Assembly (NCBI GenBank): GCA_015709575.1
Contig: CP054190.1
Location: 372,001 to 436,000 of the forward strand
DNA: 64,000 bases
Reading direction: 5' to 3'
Source: Planctomycetia bacterium
Lineage (GTDB): Bacteria > Planctomycetota > Phycisphaerae > UBA1845 > Fen-1342
Shown in pieces: positions 47,997 through 56,865 of the stretch. The notes beneath the pieces were generated by a model. It was not told the DNA's origin. It worked only from the letters and a program-made list of their open reading frames with translations, and did not search any database. Both the position numbers and the translations under genes were made by a program. Positions within the stretch are counted from its first letter, which is position 1. The number at the start of each line of letters is the position of its first letter.

Positions 47997-48052
47997 CATG
48001 TTTACGCGGCGTACCGCGAAAGCATGCCACCCGCCGCGAAAGCACGCCACCC
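47997..48052 (-). repeat. REP-like element copy D plus truncated half-copy
   Basis: On the minus strand 48032-47997: head GGGTGG, stem CATGCTTTCGCGG, loop TACG, stem CCGCGTAAACATG, with one additional mismatch in the stem compared with copy C. A half-copy with head and 5' arm (GGGTGGCGTGCTTTCGCGG) lies at 48052-48034 in the same orientation. Confidence 0.75.
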
Positions 48053-48092
48053 TGCTTTGCAAACGTCCCGCCCCGTGTGCCACTCATCTGGA

Positions 48093-48157
48093 GCCGTGGC
48101 GCCGGTCGGTTGCGCGTGGGCCGTGGCGCCGGTCGGTTGTGCGTGGGCCGCGGCGCC
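48093..48157. repeat. 27-bp tandem repeat, about 2.4 copies
   Basis: Units 48093-48119 and 48120-48146 are GCCGTGGCGCCGGTCGGTTG then CGCGTGG or TGCGTGG (one-base difference), followed by a partial third unit to 48157. Confidence 0.8.
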
Positions 48158-48195
48158 ATGCCGGATCGTCGCATGATTGGCCGCCGCCGCGGCGC

Positions 48196-48864
48196 TCAGG
48201 GTTTCCAGCCGTTCTCGCCGACAAGCTTCACGAATCGGCACTTCATCGCTTCCTGTGTTTCAAATCCGCACTCCGTTCGCGTGATGACGACCAGCGCCTG
48301 ATCCTGCAGCGGGCCGACGGGGATGACCAGTCGGCCGCCGGGCGCGAGCTGATCGCGGAGAGCGTCGGGCACGACCGGGCCGCCGGCCGCGACCAGGATG
48401 CCGTCGAAGGGAGCCTGATCCGGCCAGCCGAGTGTGCCGTCCCCGCACCGGAAGGTGACGTTCTGCACGTTCAACTCGGTCAGCCGCCGCGCAGCCTGTT
48501 CGACCAGCGGCGCGTGCCACTCGATTGCGTAGACGTGTGATACGAGCCGCGCGAGAACCGCCGTCTGGTATCCGCTGCCCGCGCCGACCTCAAGCACGCG
48601 ATGGGTCGGCAGCGGGCGGAGCAGCTCTGTCATGGCGGCGACGATGTAGGGCTGGCTGATGGTCTGGTTGCAGTCGATCGCCAGCGCACAATCGTCGTAA
48701 GCGGCGTCGATCAGCTCCGGCAGGACAAAACGCTCGCGCGGGATCTCGCCCATGGCGGCCAGAACCCGCGCATCGCGGATGCCGCGGGCCGCCAGTTGGG
48801 AGCGGACCATTTCGGCGCGGCGGGCGGCGAAATAGGCGGGGCTGGGCACGTGCGCGTTCTCCAT
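48196..48864 (-). CDS. pcm: Protein-L-isoaspartate O-methyltransferase
   Basis: A 222-residue Pcm that methylates L-isoaspartyl residues of damaged proteins with SAM. The N-terminal substrate motif is AIDCNQTISQPYIVAAMTEL, the SAM-binding loop is VLEVGAGSGYQTAVLA, followed by VYAIEWHAPLVEQA and the conserved FDGILVAAGGPVVPDAL. Length and layout are normal. ATG 48864 is the start. It is the last gene of a minus-strand group with a CNT transporter, a thioredoxin-like protein and trmJ; the gap to the transporter is 25 bp. Confidence 0.95.
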   Translation of the reverse strand: MENAHVPSPAYFAARRAEMVRSQLAARGIRDARVLAAMGEIPRERFVLPELIDAAYDDCALAIDCNQTISQPYIVAAMTELLRPLPTHRVLEVGAGSGYQTAVLARLVSHVYAIEWHAPLVEQAARRLTELNVQNVTFRCGDGTLGWPDQAPFDGILVAAGGPVVPDALRDQLAPGGRLVIPVGPLQDQALVVITRTECGFETQEAMKCRFVKLVGENGWKP

Positions 48865-48889
48865 TTTCCGAACCCCGTGAAGCGGCAGC

Positions 48890-50182
48890 TCATCCCGCTA
48901 TGAACAACCCCGCGATCGCCGCCGTCGTCCAGCAGGCCATCGCCCCGCCCGCCATCGCCCGCAGCCCCAGCGCCGCAAAGTCGCTGCGCCGCTGCGGCGC
49001 CATCGCGCTCAACCCGCCGATCTGGATCGCGATCGACGGCAGATTCGCGAATCCGCACAGCGCGTACGTCGCAATCTGCGCCGAGCGCGGCGACAGCGCC
49101 GGTTCGGCCGACTGCGTCATCGCCGCCAGCGACTTGTAGGCCACGAACTCGGTCGCGATCAGTTGCTGTCCCAGCAGCGACCCGAACGCGCCCGCCTCGC
49201 CCCACGGAATGCCCATCAGCATCGCCAGCGGGCGGAAGATCAGCCCCAGCAGGTACTCCAGCGTGATCGGCGGAACACCATTCGCATCCCGCAGGCCGCG
49301 GAACAGCTCCACGTTCTCGCTCAGCGCCGCCAGCGGCCAGTTCAGCAGCGCCAGCAGGCTGACGAACGCCAGCAGCATGGCCGCCACGTTCACCGCCAGC
49401 CGCAGCCCCTCCGTCGCTCCGACCGCGGCCGCGTCCAGGATGTTCCGCGTGTCATGCGTGCGCAGCGGCACAGCGCTGCGCTCGTCGGGCGGCTCCTCGG
49501 ATTCCGGCGTCAGAATCTTCGCAAAGACGATCGCCGCAGGCGCGGACATCAGGCTGGCCGTCAGGAAGTGCTTGGCGAACAGCGCCTGCTGATCGGGGTC
49601 AGAACCGCCGAGCATCTGGATGTACGCGCCCATCACGCTGCCGGCGATCGTCGCAAAGCCGCCCGTCATCAGGCAGGCGATCTGCGAGCGCGTCATCAGC
49701 GGCACATACGGCCGAACGCACAGCGGCGCCTCGGTCTGCCCCACGAACACGTTGGCCGCGGCGCTGAGCGCTTCGGTGCCGCTGATGCCCATCGAGCGCC
49801 GCAGCACCCACGCCAGCGCGCCGACCACCCGCTGCATGATCCCCAGGTGATACAGCACCGACATCAGCGCCGCGAAGAAAATGATGATCGGCAGCACCTG
49901 CACAGCGAACACGAACCCCCACGGCCCGCCCGGATCGAGCAGCTGCTCGCCGAAGATGAACCGTGAGCCCGCCGCCGAGAAGCTGATCACCAGCGTCACG
50001 CCCCGCGCCGCCGCCTCGATCGCCGCCACCAGCGGCGGAAAGGAGAGGCACAGCGTCGCAATCACGACCTGCAGCGCCATGCCGCTCGCCACGATCCGCC
50101 AGCGAATCCGCCGCCGATGCTGTGAGCAGGCAATGGCAATCCCCAGCAGGGCGAGGATTCCCAAAGCGCCTTGGTACGCCAT
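48890..50182 (-). CDS. Concentrative nucleoside transporter (NupC/CNT family)
   Basis: A 430-residue membrane protein with about ten hydrophobic segments. The family signature GQTEAPL is present in VFVGQTEAPLCVRPYVPLM, following the gate segment LPIIIFFAALMSVLYHLGIM. The Asn-containing MTGGFATIAGSVMGAYI is the other conserved half-helix pair. It should import nucleosides using a cation gradient. ATG 50182 starts MAYQGALGILALL. It lies between the thioredoxin-like gene and pcm in one probable operon. Confidence 0.9.
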   Translation of the reverse strand: MAYQGALGILALLGIAIACSQHRRRIRWRIVASGMALQVVIATLCLSFPPLVAAIEAAARGVTLVISFSAAGSRFIFGEQLLDPGGPWGFVFAVQVLPIIIFFAALMSVLYHLGIMQRVVGALAWVLRRSMGISGTEALSAAANVFVGQTEAPLCVRPYVPLMTRSQIACLMTGGFATIAGSVMGAYIQMLGGSDPDQQALFAKHFLTASLMSAPAAIVFAKILTPESEEPPDERSAVPLRTHDTRNILDAAAVGATEGLRLAVNVAAMLLAFVSLLALLNWPLAALSENVELFRGLRDANGVPPITLEYLLGLIFRPLAMLMGIPWGEAGAFGSLLGQQLIATEFVAYKSLAAMTQSAEPALSPRSAQIATYALCGFANLPSIAIQIGGLSAMAPQRRSDFAALGLRAMAGGAMACWTTAAIAGLFIAG

Positions 50183-50225
50183 GCACGGTCCCGTGTGAGG
50201 GCCGGCGCGGGCCGGCCCGTCGGCG

Positions 50226-51395
50226 TCAGAGGTGGATCAGCAGGTCGCCGGCTTCGCGGGCTTCGAGCGACTGCGGATACTCGTTGACGATCCGTTGCAG
50301 CATCGCCTTCGCATCCGTCTTGCGGCCGGTCTTGAGAAAGACCCGCGCCTGCCGCAGCAGGTCGGCCGCGGCCGGGTCGCTGGCCCGTGGCGGCTCATTG
50401 TGCGTCGCCACTGGTGGCGCCTCCGGCGCCTTGGGCGGCGCAAACTCCGCCGGCGTCTTGCCGCTCACGTCGATCGGCTGCGGCGCGGGCGCCTTGCCGA
50501 GCGTCTCGGCCACCGCCGCGCGAATGGCGTAGCGAAAGCCCGGATCCGCGGCTGAGCCCACCGCGCGGATGATCCCGCGCCCGTCGATCAGGACCTGGTA
50601 GGGCGCAGCGCCCGCCCGGAACGCCTTGTGCGTGATCGGCGCGCCCGCCGCGACCCGCTCATAATGCTGCGGCCACACCCAGCCCTTCTCGGCCGCGAAC
50701 GACTTCGCCCGCTCGACGCGGTTCTCGGCGTCGGTGTTTACGCCCACCATCTGAAACGCCGCTGTGCCCTTGAACTCGTCATGCACGCTCAGCAACGTCG
50801 AGACGTGCAGATCGCTGGGCGTGTTCAGCACGCTCCAGAAGTCGATCACCAGCACCCGCTTCCGCCGGTCGCGGGTCGCGAAGCGCTCGTCGCCGGCCTC
50901 GATTGTCAGATCCGGCGCTTCCGATCCGATCGTTCGCAGCCAGCGCTGGCGGCGGCTCAGCTGCTCCTTCTCCGCGCCGGTGGCCGAGGAGATCAGCTCG
51001 CGCAGCCGCTCGTCGGCGCGGGCTGCGTGACAGTTCACCAGTGCCGCGACGTAGGCGCACTCCAGCGGCTGCCGCTTCTTCGGCGCCAGCAGCGCCAGTT
51101 GATCCCCGGCGCTGCCCGCCGCGGCCGCCTGCCCCGTCCCCAGCGCGGCGAACAGCTCCACTCGCAGCAACTGCTCCTGTTCGCGCGGTTGAAGATCGGC
51201 CGGGTTGAGCTTCAGCGCCGCGAGCCGACCACGCACGCGCTCGGCGTCGGCGACGCTCACGACCTGATCCACCCGGGCAAAATCCTCCGCCAGCGTCTTG
51301 ATCTCATTCAGCGCGGCGGATTGCTGCGCTGCAGCCGCCAGCGCGCTGAGTGCGATCGCGCCGAGCGCAGCGCACGTGCTCATTCGCTTCAACAT
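50226..51395 (-). CDS. Exported thioredoxin-fold protein lacking the CxxC motif
   Basis: A 389-residue protein with a signal peptide (MLKRMSTCAALGAIALSALAAAA). Residues about 180-300 have a TlpA/redoxin layout: VLVIDFWSVLNTPSDLH, AAFQMVGVNTD and APYQVLIDGRGIIRAVG. The position of the WCxPC redox motif reads SVLNTPSD, so both Cys residues are missing and it is unlikely to be a disulfide oxidoreductase. The N-terminal helical region and a C-terminal tail of TPR-like helices (AKAMLQRIVNEYPQSLEAREA) suggest a role in binding partners. The start lies 6 bp after the trmJ stop, so these are cotranscribed. Confidence 0.8.
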   Translation of the reverse strand: MLKRMSTCAALGAIALSALAAAAQQSAALNEIKTLAEDFARVDQVVSVADAERVRGRLAALKLNPADLQPREQEQLLRVELFAALGTGQAAAAGSAGDQLALLAPKKRQPLECAYVAALVNCHAARADERLRELISSATGAEKEQLSRRQRWLRTIGSEAPDLTIEAGDERFATRDRRKRVLVIDFWSVLNTPSDLHVSTLLSVHDEFKGTAAFQMVGVNTDAENRVERAKSFAAEKGWVWPQHYERVAAGAPITHKAFRAGAAPYQVLIDGRGIIRAVGSAADPGFRYAIRAAVAETLGKAPAPQPIDVSGKTPAEFAPPKAPEAPPVATHNEPPRASDPAAADLLRQARVFLKTGRKTDAKAMLQRIVNEYPQSLEAREAGDLLIHL

Positions 51396-51401
51396 TGATC
51401 T

Positions 51402-52184
51402 TCACTCCGATCCGGTGGCCGGGCGGCCGCCCGGCTTCGCCGCTTCCGCGAACCACTGCATCTGCCGCCCCGCGCCGGTCAGGATATCCGCCTCGTTCTC
51501 GGTCATGTCCAGCCGTCCCAGCATGTGGCGCAGCGCGAACTTCAGGTGATCGGGGTTCGAATTCCCCCCCGGTCCGGCGAAAAAACCGATCCGATCCAGC
51601 CCGGCGAAGAGGTGCGAAAACATCGCCGATTTGTGTGATTCGGTCGCCGGCGGGCCTCGCAGGGCGTGCACGAGCGCCGGTCGCCCCTCGGCGGCGAAGG
51701 CAGCCAGCCGCAGCTCATACGCCGCGATCGTGACGGCCGCCGCGAGATTCAACGCCGGATAGCCGTCATCCGTGGGAATCGAAGCAATCCGGTCAAACAG
51801 CAGCGTCTCCTCCAGCAGCAATCCGCGATCCTCCGGCCCGAACGCAATCGCCACCGGCCCGCCGCAGGCGTCGGCCACGGCCAGCTCGGCCGCCTCGCGA
51901 ATCGCAATGGCCGCCTGCCGCCGGTACATACCGAGCTTGGCGGTGGTGGCGATGGTTCGCACGCAGCCGTCGAGCGCTTCCGGGATGGAGCGTACCACCC
52001 GCGCGGCGTGCAGGCGGTCGGCCGCGCGCACGGCATACGCCAGCGCCGCCTCACTGACTGGGTTGCAGCGCGGAGCAACCAGCACCAGCTCCCCCAGCCC
52101 CATATTGGCCAGCACCCGTGCCACGGAGCCGACGTTGGTCTCCCCCGAAGGGCGCACCAGGATGACGCGAATCCGTGCCAACAT
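51402..52184 (-). CDS. trmJ: TrmJ-like tRNA/rRNA SPOUT methyltransferase
   Basis: A 260-residue TrmH/SpoU-class methyltransferase resembling TrmJ, which 2'-O-methylates position 32 of tRNAs. The family start VILVRPSGETNVGSVARVLA is followed by LVLVAPRCNP and the trefoil-knot motifs FGPEDRGLLLEE and ALNLAAAVTIAAYEL. The C-terminal extension (NPDHLKFALRHMLGRLDMTENE) is also found in TrmJ. ATG 52184 gives this N-terminus; a longer reading to 52205 adds residues without similarity. It is divergent from the sigma factor gene, with 69 bp between starts. Confidence 0.88.
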   Translation of the reverse strand: MLARIRVILVRPSGETNVGSVARVLANMGLGELVLVAPRCNPVSEAALAYAVRAADRLHAARVVRSIPEALDGCVRTIATTAKLGMYRRQAAIAIREAAELAVADACGGPVAIAFGPEDRGLLLEETLLFDRIASIPTDDGYPALNLAAAVTIAAYELRLAAFAAEGRPALVHALRGPPATESHKSAMFSHLFAGLDRIGFFAGPGGNSNPDHLKFALRHMLGRLDMTENEADILTGAGRQMQWFAEAAKPGGRPATGSE

Positions 52185-52253
52185 GCCCGCATTGTACGCC
52201 CCCACCGCGGCCAGGCCTCCCGCCGGTCACTGTGGATCGTCATCGGCGGTAGA

Positions 52254-52910
52254 ATGGCGACAATCGTGACACCGGACCCTGACACCACGCTCCCGGACAT
52301 CCCGGCGCTGCTGAACCAGGCGCGTGAGGGAGACGCCGAGTCGCTCCGCGCGCTGCTGGAGCGTTTCGGCGGACAGGTCTGGAACGCCATCCACGCCGAC
52401 ATCGGCCCCACCTGGCGGGCGGCGCTCGACGCCGACGACGTGATGCAGGTCACCTACATGGAGGCCTTCCTCAACGTCGCCCGGCTGGCCGCGACGGACG
52501 AACCCGGCTTCGTCTCGTGGCTGACGCGCATCGCACGCAACAATCTGCGCGACGCCATTCGCGAACTGGGGCGGCAGAAGCGACCCTCGCCCGCCCAGCG
52601 CGTCCACGCCGCCGACGGCGACGCCTCCTCACTGGCATTGCTGGAGCAACTGGCACAGACCACCGGCACGCCCAGCCGGGTGGTGGCCTCGCGCGAGGCG
52701 GCCGAGACCATTCGAACCATGCTCGACCGCATGCCCGGCGATTACGCCCGCGTCGTCCGCATGTACGACCTGGAGGGCCGCGACATCGCCGCCGTGGCGA
52801 AGGAAATGGGGCGATCCGCCGGCGCGGTTCACATGCTGCGCTCCCGGGCGCATGACCTGCTGCGCGAGCTGCTGCTGGAACACACCGATTTTCTGACCCG
52901 CACGGCGTGA
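52254..52910 (+). CDS. ECF RNA polymerase sigma factor
   Basis: A 218-residue sigma-70 family, ECF-type factor. Region 2 spans LRALLERFGGQVWNAIH to VTYMEAFLNVARL, with the DDVMQVTYMEAF helix that melts the -10. Region 4 contains RTMLDRMPGDYARVVRMYDL and a helix-turn-helix ending in AAVAKEMGRSAGAVHMLRSRA. No anti-sigma gene is adjacent; instead a transmembrane Ser/Thr kinase with TPRs follows on the same strand after 80 bp. Sigma/kinase pairs of this kind are frequent in planctomycetes, where the kinase may act as the sensor. Confidence 0.92.
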   Translation: MATIVTPDPDTTLPDIPALLNQAREGDAESLRALLERFGGQVWNAIHADIGPTWRAALDADDVMQVTYMEAFLNVARLAATDEPGFVSWLTRIARNNLRDAIRELGRQKRPSPAQRVHAADGDASSLALLEQLAQTTGTPSRVVASREAAETIRTMLDRMPGDYARVVRMYDLEGRDIAAVAKEMGRSAGAVHMLRSRAHDLLRELLLEHTDFLTRTA

Positions 52911-52990
52911 ATCCGGCCCGGCCGCTGACGCCCGTTTCCTGATGAGGCGCCGCGCGCTCGGCGTCGGGATGCCTGCGGAGGACGTGCGGC

Positions 52991-55975
52991 ATGGGCGTAT
53001 CAGGCGACTCCGGGTCATCCCGGGACCAGCGCGGCTTAATCGACGCCGCCCTGCGGCAGATGCAGGGATCGGCACGCACCGGCAGCTCCGTTCAGCGGCC
53101 GCTCGCCGGGCGGCCGCGCGTTCGCGGGGCCGCGCCGGACGCCATTCCCGGCTATCGACTTCTCGACGAGATTCATCGCGGTGGCCAGGGGGTGGTCTAC
53201 CGGGCCTTGCAGGAATCCACCGGCCGCACCGTTGCGATCAAGGTCATGCTCGGCGGACCGTTCGCCGGGCCGGCCGAGCGCGGCCGATTCCTGCGGGAAG
53301 TGCACATCCTCGCCCAGTTGCGTCACCCGAACATCGTGACCGTTCACGACAGCGGCGTCTCCGGCAGCTCCGAATATTTCGTCATGGACTGCATCGAGGG
53401 GCAGCCCCTCGACGCGCACGTCGCGATCACCGGCCTGTCGCTGGCCGACCGGCTGCGGCTGTTCGCCCGCATCTGTCACGCCGTGAACGCGGCGCATCTG
53501 CGGGGCGTGATCCATCGTGACCTCAAGCCCGGCAACATTCGCATTGATTCCGCCGGCGAGCCGCACGTGCTCGACTTCGGCCTGGCAAAGCAATCCGACC
53601 TGCTCGATTCCACCGACGGCGACGCGGCCCTGACCATGACCGGCCAGTTTCTCGGCTCGCTGCCCTGGTCCAGCCCCGAGCAGGCGGCCGGCAAGGCCGA
53701 TTCGCTGGATCTGCGCAGCGACGTCTACTCGCTGGGGGTGATCCTTTACCAGTTGCTGACCGGGCAGTTCCCCTATGACGTGCGCGGCTCGCTGAGCCAG
53801 TCCCTGAACCACATTCAGCACACCGATCCCGTCGATCCGCGCACCCTCAACCGCGAGCTGGACGACGAGCTTAGCACGCTGGTCCTCAAGGCCCTCCGCA
53901 AAGACCCCGCCGAGCGCTACGAAACCGCCGGCGATCTTGGCCGCGACGTAGAGCGCTACCTCGCGGGCGAGCCACTTTCGGCCAAGCGCGATTCGTTTTC
54001 GTACGTGCTGCGCAAGCAACTGGCACGGCACCGGCTGCCGGTGGCGGCGGCGGCAGGGTTCGTGCTGACGGTCACAATCGGCCTGATCGTGACGCTGGGG
54101 CTGTGGCGCGACGCGCTGTCAGCCCGCAAGGCCGAGTGGCTGCAGCGCATCGCAGCCCAGAACAGCGAAGAGCTGGCCCGCGAGCGGGCTGATCGCGCCG
54201 ACCGGGCCTCGCGCCGCGCCGAGGCGGTAAGCCGCTTTCTCGCCGAAATGCTCGCCGCTGCCAGTCCGGTGACCGGCTCCGGCGCGGGGATCACCGTCCG
54301 CCAGGCGCTCGACGCGGCCGTCCGCCGCCTGGAGACCGGAGGCCTGCGCGGTGAGCCGGAAGTGCAATTGCAGGTGCGGCGCGCAATCGCCCGCACTTAT
54401 CTTTCGCTGGGCCTGCATCGCGAGGCGCTGGAGCAGTTGGAGCTGGCCGCCGCCGCAAACGCGCAGGTCGCACAGCCCGAGACGATCGAGCATCTCCGCA
54501 CGCAGGCGGAAATCGCCGAGGCGCTCTCCCGCGCGGGCGAACGGGAACGCGCCGACGCCCTGTTCGCCGAGGTGCTCGCGGCGCTGGACGCGCCGGGCGG
54601 CCCGCGTGACGCCGTGCTGCGGATCGAATGCCTGGTCGGCATCGCCCGCCTGGCCCGCACCGAGGGCGACCTGTCCGGCGCTGAGCGGCTGGTCCGCGCG
54701 GCGATGAGCGAACTGGACGCCCACCCCGAGATTCAGCCCATCAGCCGCGCCACCGTCCTCAACGACCTGGCGCTGGTGCTCGATTCACAGGGCAAGACCG
54801 CCGAGGCGCTCGATGCGCAACGCGTGGCCGTCGAGGCGTATGTGTCCATGCTCGGCCCCAACGCCTACCCGACCGCGGCCGCCCAGACCAACCTGGCCGA
54901 CATGCTTGTCAAGATTCGCGAGTATGACGAGGCGGAGCCTATGTACCAGGCGGCGCTGGTGGCGCTGCGCGCCACCGGCGGGGCGGAACATCCCGCCGTC
55001 GCAAGTTGTCTCGACGGGCTGGGGCGGATGTACGTCGCCCAGCGGCGCCTCGACCGGGCCGAGCCGGTACTGCGAGAAGCGCTCGAGTTGCGCAGGCGAG
55101 TGCTGGAGCCGGATCATCCGCTCGTCGGTCACAGCCTCAACAGCCTTTCGATGGCGCTCTACCAGGCCGGCGATCTGCACGGCTCCGCCAGCGTCATGGA
55201 GGAATCGCTGGAGTTGCTCCGCCGCACGCGCGGCGCTGAGCACAAGGACGTCGCGACCATGCTCGGCAACATCGCCGCCCTGCGCCGCGCGATGGGCCAA
55301 TCGAAAGGGGCCGTCGAGCTGCTGCGCGAGGCGCTGCGGATACAGACGGCCCGGCTCGGGTCCGACAATCCCGTCACGCTGAGCACGCGCGAGAATCTCG
55401 CCAGGGTACTGATCGACGTGAACGGCGAGAGCGAGGCCATCCCGTTACTGCGTGACGCGGTTGAGCATCGCCGCAGCGACCCCGACAACGACCCGGCCCA
55501 GCTCGCCGGAACGCTCGCCACGCTGGCCAGCGCCCTGCAGTTCACCGGCCAGGTCGAAGAGGCTGAGCGGCTGGCGCGCGAAGCGCTGGAGCTGCAGCGC
55601 CGAACCTACGGAAAGCCCACCTCGCGGGATGCCGAGGTGCTCGTCACGCTGGCCCGCCTGGCGCAGGCCGCCGGCGACCACGACCGCGCAATCGCAGAGT
55701 TCGAGGAGGCCCTGCGGCTGGTCCGCGCGGAATTGCCCGACTCGCACTGGTGGCCGGCCATGCTCGAAACGCACGTCGGCGACGCGCTCTTCAAGGCCGG
55801 GCGCGACGCCGAGGCCGAGCCGCGGCTGCGCTCCGGCTACGAGGCCCTGGTCAAGGCCACCAGCGCCCAGAATCGAATGGCCCGATCCACCGCCCGCCAG
55901 TTGGCGAAGCTGTTGGAACGACTGGGCCGGACGGACGAGGCTGCCGAATGGCAGGAGCGCGCACGGGCAGAATGA
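52991..55975 (+). CDS. Transmembrane Ser/Thr protein kinase with TPR repeats
   Basis: A 994-residue kinase. The Gly loop IHRGGQGVVYRA (61-72), catalytic Lys in VAIKVM (K84), HRDLKPGNI (175-183, D177) and DFGLAK (195-200) are all present, so it should be active. A single membrane helix (about 350-372) separates the cytoplasmic kinase from an extracytoplasmic C-terminal region with about a dozen TPR-type repeats (for example AYPTAAAQTNLADMLVKIRE, GAEHKDVATMLGNIAALRRA) that probably bind a partner or peptide. ATG 52991 follows the sigma gene by 80 bp; the two are likely cotranscribed as a signalling pair. A terminator follows at 56005-56033. Confidence 0.92.
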   Translation: MGVSGDSGSSRDQRGLIDAALRQMQGSARTGSSVQRPLAGRPRVRGAAPDAIPGYRLLDEIHRGGQGVVYRALQESTGRTVAIKVMLGGPFAGPAERGRFLREVHILAQLRHPNIVTVHDSGVSGSSEYFVMDCIEGQPLDAHVAITGLSLADRLRLFARICHAVNAAHLRGVIHRDLKPGNIRIDSAGEPHVLDFGLAKQSDLLDSTDGDAALTMTGQFLGSLPWSSPEQAAGKADSLDLRSDVYSLGVILYQLLTGQFPYDVRGSLSQSLNHIQHTDPVDPRTLNRELDDELSTLVLKALRKDPAERYETAGDLGRDVERYLAGEPLSAKRDSFSYVLRKQLARHRLPVAAAAGFVLTVTIGLIVTLGLWRDALSARKAEWLQRIAAQNSEELARERADRADRASRRAEAVSRFLAEMLAAASPVTGSGAGITVRQALDAAVRRLETGGLRGEPEVQLQVRRAIARTYLSLGLHREALEQLELAAAANAQVAQPETIEHLRTQAEIAEALSRAGERERADALFAEVLAALDAPGGPRDAVLRIECLVGIARLARTEGDLSGAERLVRAAMSELDAHPEIQPISRATVLNDLALVLDSQGKTAEALDAQRVAVEAYVSMLGPNAYPTAAAQTNLADMLVKIREYDEAEPMYQAALVALRATGGAEHPAVASCLDGLGRMYVAQRRLDRAEPVLREALELRRRVLEPDHPLVGHSLNSLSMALYQAGDLHGSASVMEESLELLRRTRGAEHKDVATMLGNIAALRRAMGQSKGAVELLREALRIQTARLGSDNPVTLSTRENLARVLIDVNGESEAIPLLRDAVEHRRSDPDNDPAQLAGTLATLASALQFTGQVEEAERLAREALELQRRTYGKPTSRDAEVLVTLARLAQAAGDHDRAIAEFEEALRLVRAELPDSHWWPAMLETHVGDALFKAGRDAEAEPRLRSGYEALVKATSAQNRMARSTARQLAKLLERLGRTDEAAEWQERARAE

Positions 55976-56320
55976 GCGGATCCACCCTCTCCCCGCCAGG
56001 GACGCCGCCCGGTTTCGCTTGCCCGGCGGTTTTCCTCCAATCGCGGCCAATGGCATCGCACTTGACCCCCGGCCGGGGGGTGGCGGCATTGCGGTGCATC
56101 GCGACCGGCGAGCCGCTTCCCCCGCGATGTCGGGCGGCGGTTGGCGCGGGGGTGTTGTGCCGGACGGCCGGGATCAAAAGAAATTCAGGAAAGTGTGCAA
56201 CGCGGGGCGGGATGCTTCGAAGATGGTGGCGGAAGGCAGCAGTGGTCCTGAAGAACGGGCGGCGAAAGGCGGCCGCCGGCGGGATCACGAGAAACTTTTC
56301 ACACGTTTGGAGAGAGAGTC
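55976..56320. other. Intergenic region kinase / hcp
   Basis: 345 bp. Starts with the terminator at 56005-56033. The rest is GC-rich, with an A-rich patch ATCAAAAGAAATTCAG at about 56176-56191 and a GGAGAGAGAG ribosome-binding site directly before hcp (56309-56318). No consensus promoter was found, so the hcp promoter is not assigned. Confidence 0.5.
56005..56033 (+). terminator. Rho-independent terminator after the kinase gene
   Basis: CCGCCCGG pairs with CCGGCGG (one bulged base), loop TTTCGCTTGC, followed by TTTT. It lies 30 bp after the kinase stop. Confidence 0.7.
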
Positions 56321-56806
56321 ATGCCGGCGTACATGAAGCTTGGTGACATCAAGGGCGAGTCGACGGATTCGGATCACAAGGACTGGATCATCATCGAGTC
56401 GATGAGCTCGCCGATCTTCCGGTCGGTTCCGGAGGGTGCCAAGGATCAGCAGCGTGCCCGCGGCGAGACGACGCTGGGCGACATCGTGGTGGTGCGGCAG
56501 CTCGACAAGAGCACGACCAAGCTGCAGGAGGCGTGCGCCAACGGCACGTTCTTCAACGAGGTGGAGATCCACCTGTGCACCACGGTAAAGAACAAGCAGG
56601 AGCCGTACCTGAAGTACAAGCTCAAGAACGTGATCGTCACGAGCTACAGCTTCCACGGCAACGCGGCCGGCAGCCCGCTGCCGACCGAGCAGATTTCGTT
56701 CGGCTACACCGAGGTCGAGTGGACCTACGTGGTCGTGGATCCGAACACCGGCGACAAGAAGGGGCAGGTCCCCGCGAAGTACAACCCCGCGACCGGCCGA
56801 AGCTGA
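56321..56806 (+). CDS. hcp: Hcp-type type VI secretion tube protein
   Basis: A 161-residue protein of Hcp length. MPAYMKLGDIKGESTD and HKDWIIIESMSSPI are the family start (Hcp proteins begin M.xxYxKxxxIkGEs..D..HxxWI.i.s). KSTTKLQEACANGTFFNEV and the C-terminal YTEVEWTYVVVD also match. It forms the hexameric-ring tube propelled by a contractile sheath and often carries or binds effectors. A ribosome-binding site GGAGAGAGAG is perfect. A strong terminator lies just downstream, so hcp is probably expressed separately from vgrG. No sheath (TssBC) or baseplate genes are in the window. Confidence 0.93.
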   Translation: MPAYMKLGDIKGESTDSDHKDWIIIESMSSPIFRSVPEGAKDQQRARGETTLGDIVVVRQLDKSTTKLQEACANGTFFNEVEIHLCTTVKNKQEPYLKYKLKNVIVTSYSFHGNAAGSPLPTEQISFGYTEVEWTYVVVDPNTGDKKGQVPAKYNPATGRS

Positions 56807-56821
56807 TCGCGAGGTTGACAC

Positions 56822-56865
56822 GGCAAGGGTCGGTCGCTGGGGCCGCGGCCGACCCTGCCACTTTT
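56822..56865 (+). terminator. Terminator between hcp and vgrG
   Basis: GGCAAGGGTCGGTCG and CCGCGGCCGACCCTGCC form a long GC stem (one bulge), followed by ACTTTT. It starts 15 bp after the hcp stop codon. Confidence 0.75.

Larger units (their letters stand above)
47900..48195. other. Intergenic region rnc / pcm with repeats
   Basis: 296 bp containing REP-like element copy D with a truncated half-copy (47997-48052) and a 27-bp tandem repeat (48093-48157). No gene is visible. Confidence 0.5.

Noticed and set aside
56100..56180. Possible sigma54 -24/-12 promoter before hcp (TTGGCGCGGGGG...TTGT)
   Set aside because: The -12 half is TTGT at the wrong distance from the GG; the match does not meet the consensus.
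56815..56820. TTGACA after hcp as a vgrG promoter
   Set aside because: The matching -10 would lie inside the terminator stem and no TATAAT-like box is present.
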